From positions 1 to 64,000 of the forward strand of contig NZ_SLVB01000010.1 in NCBI RefSeq assembly GCF_004341845.1: a stretch of 64,000 nt of DNA, given 5' to 3'. Below are positions 61,782 to 64,000 of the stretch, piece by piece. Position 1 is the first letter of the stretch. Every line of letters starts with the position of its first letter. This stretch comes from Novosphingobium sp. PhB165. GTDB lineage: Bacteria; Pseudomonadota; Alphaproteobacteria; Sphingomonadales; Sphingomonadaceae. The notes under the pieces are model-generated. The model had not been told where the DNA came from, did no database searches, and worked only from the letters and a program-made list of their open reading frames with translations. Position numbers and translations under genes: made by a program.

Positions 61782-63263
61782 CTACTGCCCGCCACCATGA
61801 AGCCCGCTGAGAAGCCCCGTTACCGGTGCAAGAATGGAACCGGTGCTGCCCGAACCGGAACTGACGCCGCCCAGGACGCCGCTCACAAGCGCTGTTACCG
61901 GTGCGGTAACGGCGGTCAGTACGGTGGCGGTTCCGCCGGTGCCCGCCGCAGTGGAGCCCGTCAGGGTCGCGACCGTGCTGGTCACCGGTGCGAGGATCGA
62001 ACCGGCGCCGCCCGAACCGGTACCGACGCTACCCAGCACACCGCTCACCAACCCGGTTACCGGCGCAAGGGCCGACGCGCCCTCACCCGTGCCAAGCTTG
62101 CCGACAACTTGCCCAAGCGAACCGTTCACCGCATCGAGAATGGGCGAGGTAACGGCCGAGACAACCGCCGTGACCGGCGCGACCACGGGCGCCAGTCCCG
62201 TCGTCACCTGATCCACGGCGCCGCCGACCTGACTACCCAGCAGCGAACCGGCCAGATTGCCCACCGGCGCAAGCCCCACGGCCACCGCCTCGCTCGTCGT
62301 CGGCAAGGCAACATCGAGCACTTTGCCGTTCGACAACACATCGGCCGTCACCAGTTGACCCGAGGCGAGGCCCGGATTGTTCGACAACACGTTGACCCCG
62401 GCCAGCGTGTCCGTGGTGCTTGCACCGGTCAGCGCATTGTTGCCGGCATCCAGCCCGATCAGCGGACCATTGTACGTCCGTGCCGGATCGCCGTTCCCGC
62501 CCAGCGCACCGGTCACCCCGTCTACCAGACCGCCAAGCTGGCCCGTGACGGGCGCCAGCACACCGCTCTTGCCCACGACCGGAGACAGCAGACTGTCCAC
62601 CGTGCCGAGCAGCGGCGAAGTGACACCGTTGACCGTGGAGGTGACCACCGTGACCACGGGCGAGAGCCCATCGGTGACTTGCGTCACGGTCCCGCCGACC
62701 TGGCTGCCGAGCAGTGCCCCGGCCAGTGAGCCAACCGGCGCTAGCGCGGCCTGCGTCTGCTCGTTGGTGGTGGGCAGCACGACCTGGACGACCTTGCCGT
62801 CGCCCGTCAGCACATCGACCGCGAGGCCGCCCGTGCTGGGATCAGTTGCCGTTTCGGGAGCGACGTTGACGTTGATCAGCGTGCCTGAACCGCTCGGCCC
62901 CAACAGGGACGTGCCGCCGACCCCCACGCCTGCCACCGGACCGGTATAGCTCGATGTCGTCGGGCCGGTCGGGCCAGTGGGACCACTGGGATCGCTCGGA
63001 CCGCTGGGACCGGTCGGACCGCTGGGGCCAGTCGGACCGCTTGGGTCGCTCGGGCCGCTTGGGCCGCTGGGACCAGTCGGACCGCTCGGGCTGCTCGGGC
63101 CGCTGGGACCGCTCGGTCCACTCGGGCTGCTTGGCCCGCTCGGGCTGGTGGGAGCAACATGCAGCCCCGAACTGCCCGAACATGCCCCCAGCATGATAAC
63201 GGGCAGAATTGCAGTACCCAGCAGCGCGTGCTTGCGAAGGGCAGATAAGTGACGAATTGGCAT
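61782..63263 (-). CDS. Collagen-like lipoprotein with duplicated C-terminal domain
   Basis: The product is 493 residues from the ATG at 63263. A lipoprotein signal ends LPVIMLGAC with Cys28 as the lipidation site. Residues 39-102 are a collagen-like run of Pro-Ser/Thr-Gly triplets, with Gly replaced by Ser or Asp at about four regular points. Two related segments of about 140 residues follow, each with GKVVQVVLPTT-like or GKVLDVALPTT-like strands and an LLGSQVGG repeat, and then Val/Thr/Gly-rich low-complexity sequence with repeated (L)APVT units. It is an outer-membrane-anchored surface protein, possibly adhesive. Confidence 0.82.
   Translation of the reverse strand: MPIRHLSALRKHALLGTAILPVIMLGACSGSSGLHVAPTSPSGPSSPSGPSGPSGPSSPSGPTGPSGPSGPSDPSGPTGPSGPTGPSGPSDPSGPTGPTGPTTSSYTGPVAGVGVGGTSLLGPSGSGTLINVNVAPETATDPSTGGLAVDVLTGDGKVVQVVLPTTNEQTQAALAPVGSLAGALLGSQVGGTVTQVTDGLSPVVTVVTSTVNGVTSPLLGTVDSLLSPVVGKSGVLAPVTGQLGGLVDGVTGALGGNGDPARTYNGPLIGLDAGNNALTGASTTDTLAGVNVLSNNPGLASGQLVTADVLSNGKVLDVALPTTSEAVAVGLAPVGNLAGSLLGSQVGGAVDQVTTGLAPVVAPVTAVVSAVTSPILDAVNGSLGQVVGKLGTGEGASALAPVTGLVSGVLGSVGTGSGGAGSILAPVTSTVATLTGSTAAGTGGTATVLTAVTAPVTALVSGVLGGVSSGSGSTGSILAPVTGLLSGLHGGGQ
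62958..63149 (-). repeat. Collagen-like 9-base tandem repeat tract
   Basis: About 190 bases of imperfect 9-base units encode the Pro-Ser/Thr-Gly triplets of the collagen-like lipoprotein. Units are well conserved in the first two codon positions. Variation in copy number would change the length of the triple-helix segment. Confidence 0.8.
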
Positions 63264-63414
63264 CGACAGTCTCCGGCTTGGCGGTGGCCCTGAGCAGGCC
63301 TTGTCTGTCGCAGTGCATACGGCGGCAGCGGGCGGGGATCGCATCCAGAAGGAGCCATCCCGGCCACGTCGCTTCCCGGCGCCCAAAGGTCTCAATGCCG
63401 GCGGTAACAAACAC

Positions 63415-63435
63415 TGCGCGTGGCTACGCAAATCG
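63415..63435 (-). promoter_or_regulatory. Copy of the TACGCAAATCG motif upstream of the collagen-like gene
   Basis: TGCGC precedes TACGCAAATCG with a 5-base gap; the copy upstream of cpaB has the same two parts with a 1-base gap. It lies about 152-172 bases before the lipoprotein ATG. Shared regulation with the pilus operon is possible. Confidence 0.35.
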
Positions 63436-63632
63436 GGAAACCGGTAGCGCAAAGCCCATGATCCGGCGGCAGAAGCACGCAAAGTGGCAGGGGAAGCGGC
63501 GCAATTCCCTGCTTCGCCTGCGCAAACCGGCAAGTTTGGTTAAGTACTCAGTCCGGCTCAATTTTACGCACCGGACTGGATATCAATCGGTGCCTCCCGC
63601 CTGCGCGGAGCTACCGGCTCCGAAAGCAAAGC

Positions 63633-63663
63633 GGCCCGGGCGAAGATCCACCCCGCCCGGGCC
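63633..63663 (-). terminator. Strong hairpin, probable terminator on the minus strand
   Basis: GGCCCGGGCG and CGCCCGGGCC form a perfect 10-base stem with an 11-base loop, followed on the minus strand by a T-rich stretch (GCTTTGCTTTCGG). It would end transcripts coming from the upstream collagen-like gene. Confidence 0.65.
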
Positions 63664-63731
63664 AACACGTTGTCTCGTTATTGAAAGAAAATGAGGGAGC
63701 GGCCGGAGACATTCAGCCGCCCCCTCACCCC

Positions 63732-63751
63732 ACCTCGTTTAACAACGAGGT
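63732..63751. other. Perfect 8-base hairpin
   Basis: ACCTCGTT and AACGAGGT are exact reverse complements with a TAAC loop, 50 bases downstream of the partial collagen-like gene on the minus strand. It may be part of a structured 3' untranslated region. Confidence 0.55.
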
Positions 63752-63754
63752 GCA

Positions 63755-63795
63755 GCGTGCTCGGCCATGGGGGGTCCTTGGGGCACCGAGCACGC
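63755..63795. other. Long 10-base-stem hairpin next to the collagen-like stop codon
   Basis: GCGTGCTCGG pairs perfectly with CCGAGCACGC across a 21-base G-rich loop, just after the stop of the partial gene on the minus strand. Its position suggests an mRNA 3'-end or stability structure. Confidence 0.6.
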
Positions 63796-63801
63796 CGGAG
63801 G

Positions 63802-64000
63802 CTATTTGTTCACGTGACCGCCCAGCAGCCCGGTGAGAGGGGCAAGCAATCCCCCCGTCGACGAGGTACCGGTGGTGCCGCCGAGCAACGAGCTGACGAC
63901 ATTCGTGACCGGCGCAAGCACCGATCCCGTCGCAGTCGAGCCAGAACCGACGCCGCCGACCACAGTGCCCACCACGGCCGTTACCGTGCTGGTCACGGGC
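63802..64000 (-). CDS. Partial collagen-like paralogue (C-terminal end)
   Basis: The frame is open to the window edge, so only about 66 C-terminal residues are seen and the start lies outside. The sequence has PVTSTVTAVVGTVVGG and LAPVTNVVSSLLGG, and ends LLAPLTGLLGGHVNK. These match the style and units of the lipoprotein at 61782 (APVTSTVATLTG, LAPVTGLLSGLHGG). It is read as a tandem paralogue. A GTG near 63996 is internal, not a start. Confidence 0.75.
   Translation of the reverse strand, partial: PVTSTVTAVVGTVVGGVGSGSTATGSVLAPVTNVVSSLLGGTTGTSSTGGLLAPLTGLLGGHVNK

Larger units (their letters stand above)
63264..63801. other. Intergenic region between collagen-like genes
   Basis: About 540 bases with no gene. 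It contains three hairpins (63633-63663, 63732-63751, 63755-63795) and the motif TACGCAAATCG at 63425-63435. The frames here are shadows of no recognisable family. Confidence 0.6.

Noticed and set aside
62958-63149. Possible CRISPR array in the short repeat tract
   Set aside because: The 9-base units are in frame, encode Pro-Ser/Thr-Gly triplets and have no spacers, so this is coding collagen-like repeat.
1-64000. tRNA, rRNA, riboswitch and insertion sequence genes
   Set aside because: I looked for cloverleaf-like, 16S/23S-like and transposase signatures and saw none; a covariance-model search would be needed to exclude small RNAs.

Overview
The window is high-GC DNA from an alphaproteobacterium, most likely a member of the Sphingomonadaceae (a Novosphingobium- or Sphingobium-like genome). 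The basis is gene content and style: a large TonB-dependent receptor next to a catabolic gene set, a near-consensus EcfG-type stress promoter (GGAAC-N16-CGTT), a complete tad pilus locus of alphaproteobacterial order, many ATGA start/stop overlaps, and a lone REP-like palindrome. I see no rRNA, tRNA, CRISPR array, insertion sequence or prophage.

Layout, left to right. (1) 0.1-2.3 kb: an AraC-type regulator faces a cupin/methyltransferase pair. (2) 2.5-7.7 kb: a DesK/NarL-type two-component pair is followed by a compact three-gene cassette: a Tat-exported glycine-rich small protein, a PqqD-like/HPr-kinase-like fusion, and a nucleotidyltransferase. This looks like an uncharacterised peptide- or protein-modification system. 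(3) 7.7-16.8 kb: housekeeping and accessory genes, including rsgA, a 51-residue companion gene, a glycosyltransferase-methyltransferase fusion, prolyl oligopeptidase, a MarR/isochorismatase-like/MFS operon and an AI-2E family permease. (4) 16.9-31.0 kb: a catabolic and uptake region with an enoyl-CoA hydratase, a ROK regulator, a TonB receptor, an SCP2-like/PhyH dioxygenase fusion, a ketosteroid-dehydrogenase-like flavoprotein, SRPBCC and SnoaL-like proteins, a Baeyer-Villiger-type monooxygenase, a TetR regulator and a sterol-desaturase-family hydroxylase. Together these suggest uptake and oxidation of a steroid- or terpenoid-like compound; the substrate is inferred, not shown. (5) 31-42.5 kb: a tail-to-tail response regulator/histidine kinase pair, DUF2252, a DHA2 efflux pump, an ECF42-type sigma factor with its YCII partner, an iron-permease-family protein behind the EcfG promoter, an SPFH/flotillin-like protein and a tyrosine recombinase that lacks its catalytic end.

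(6) 42.5-56.6 kb is entirely on the minus strand. It holds an MlaA-like protein without a lipidation cysteine, a secreted protein with a tandem duplication, a response regulator with a winged-helix-like end, and the tad locus (cpaB, cpaC, cpaE, cpaF, tadB, tadC, tadD, tadG, flp, tadE and a prepilin-peptidase-like protein whose catalytic aspartates are missing). (7) 56.6-64 kb: two histidine kinases, a CheY-like regulator, a small protein and a degenerate EAL protein lie beside the pilus locus, followed by a collagen-like lipoprotein and the 3' end of a paralogue that runs off the window. The pilus, its signalling genes and the collagen-like surface proteins plausibly form an adhesion island.

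Start codons were moved inward from the longest open frame wherever a ribosome-binding site, family length or neighbouring overlap supported it. All functional names come from motif recognition by eye, without any database search.
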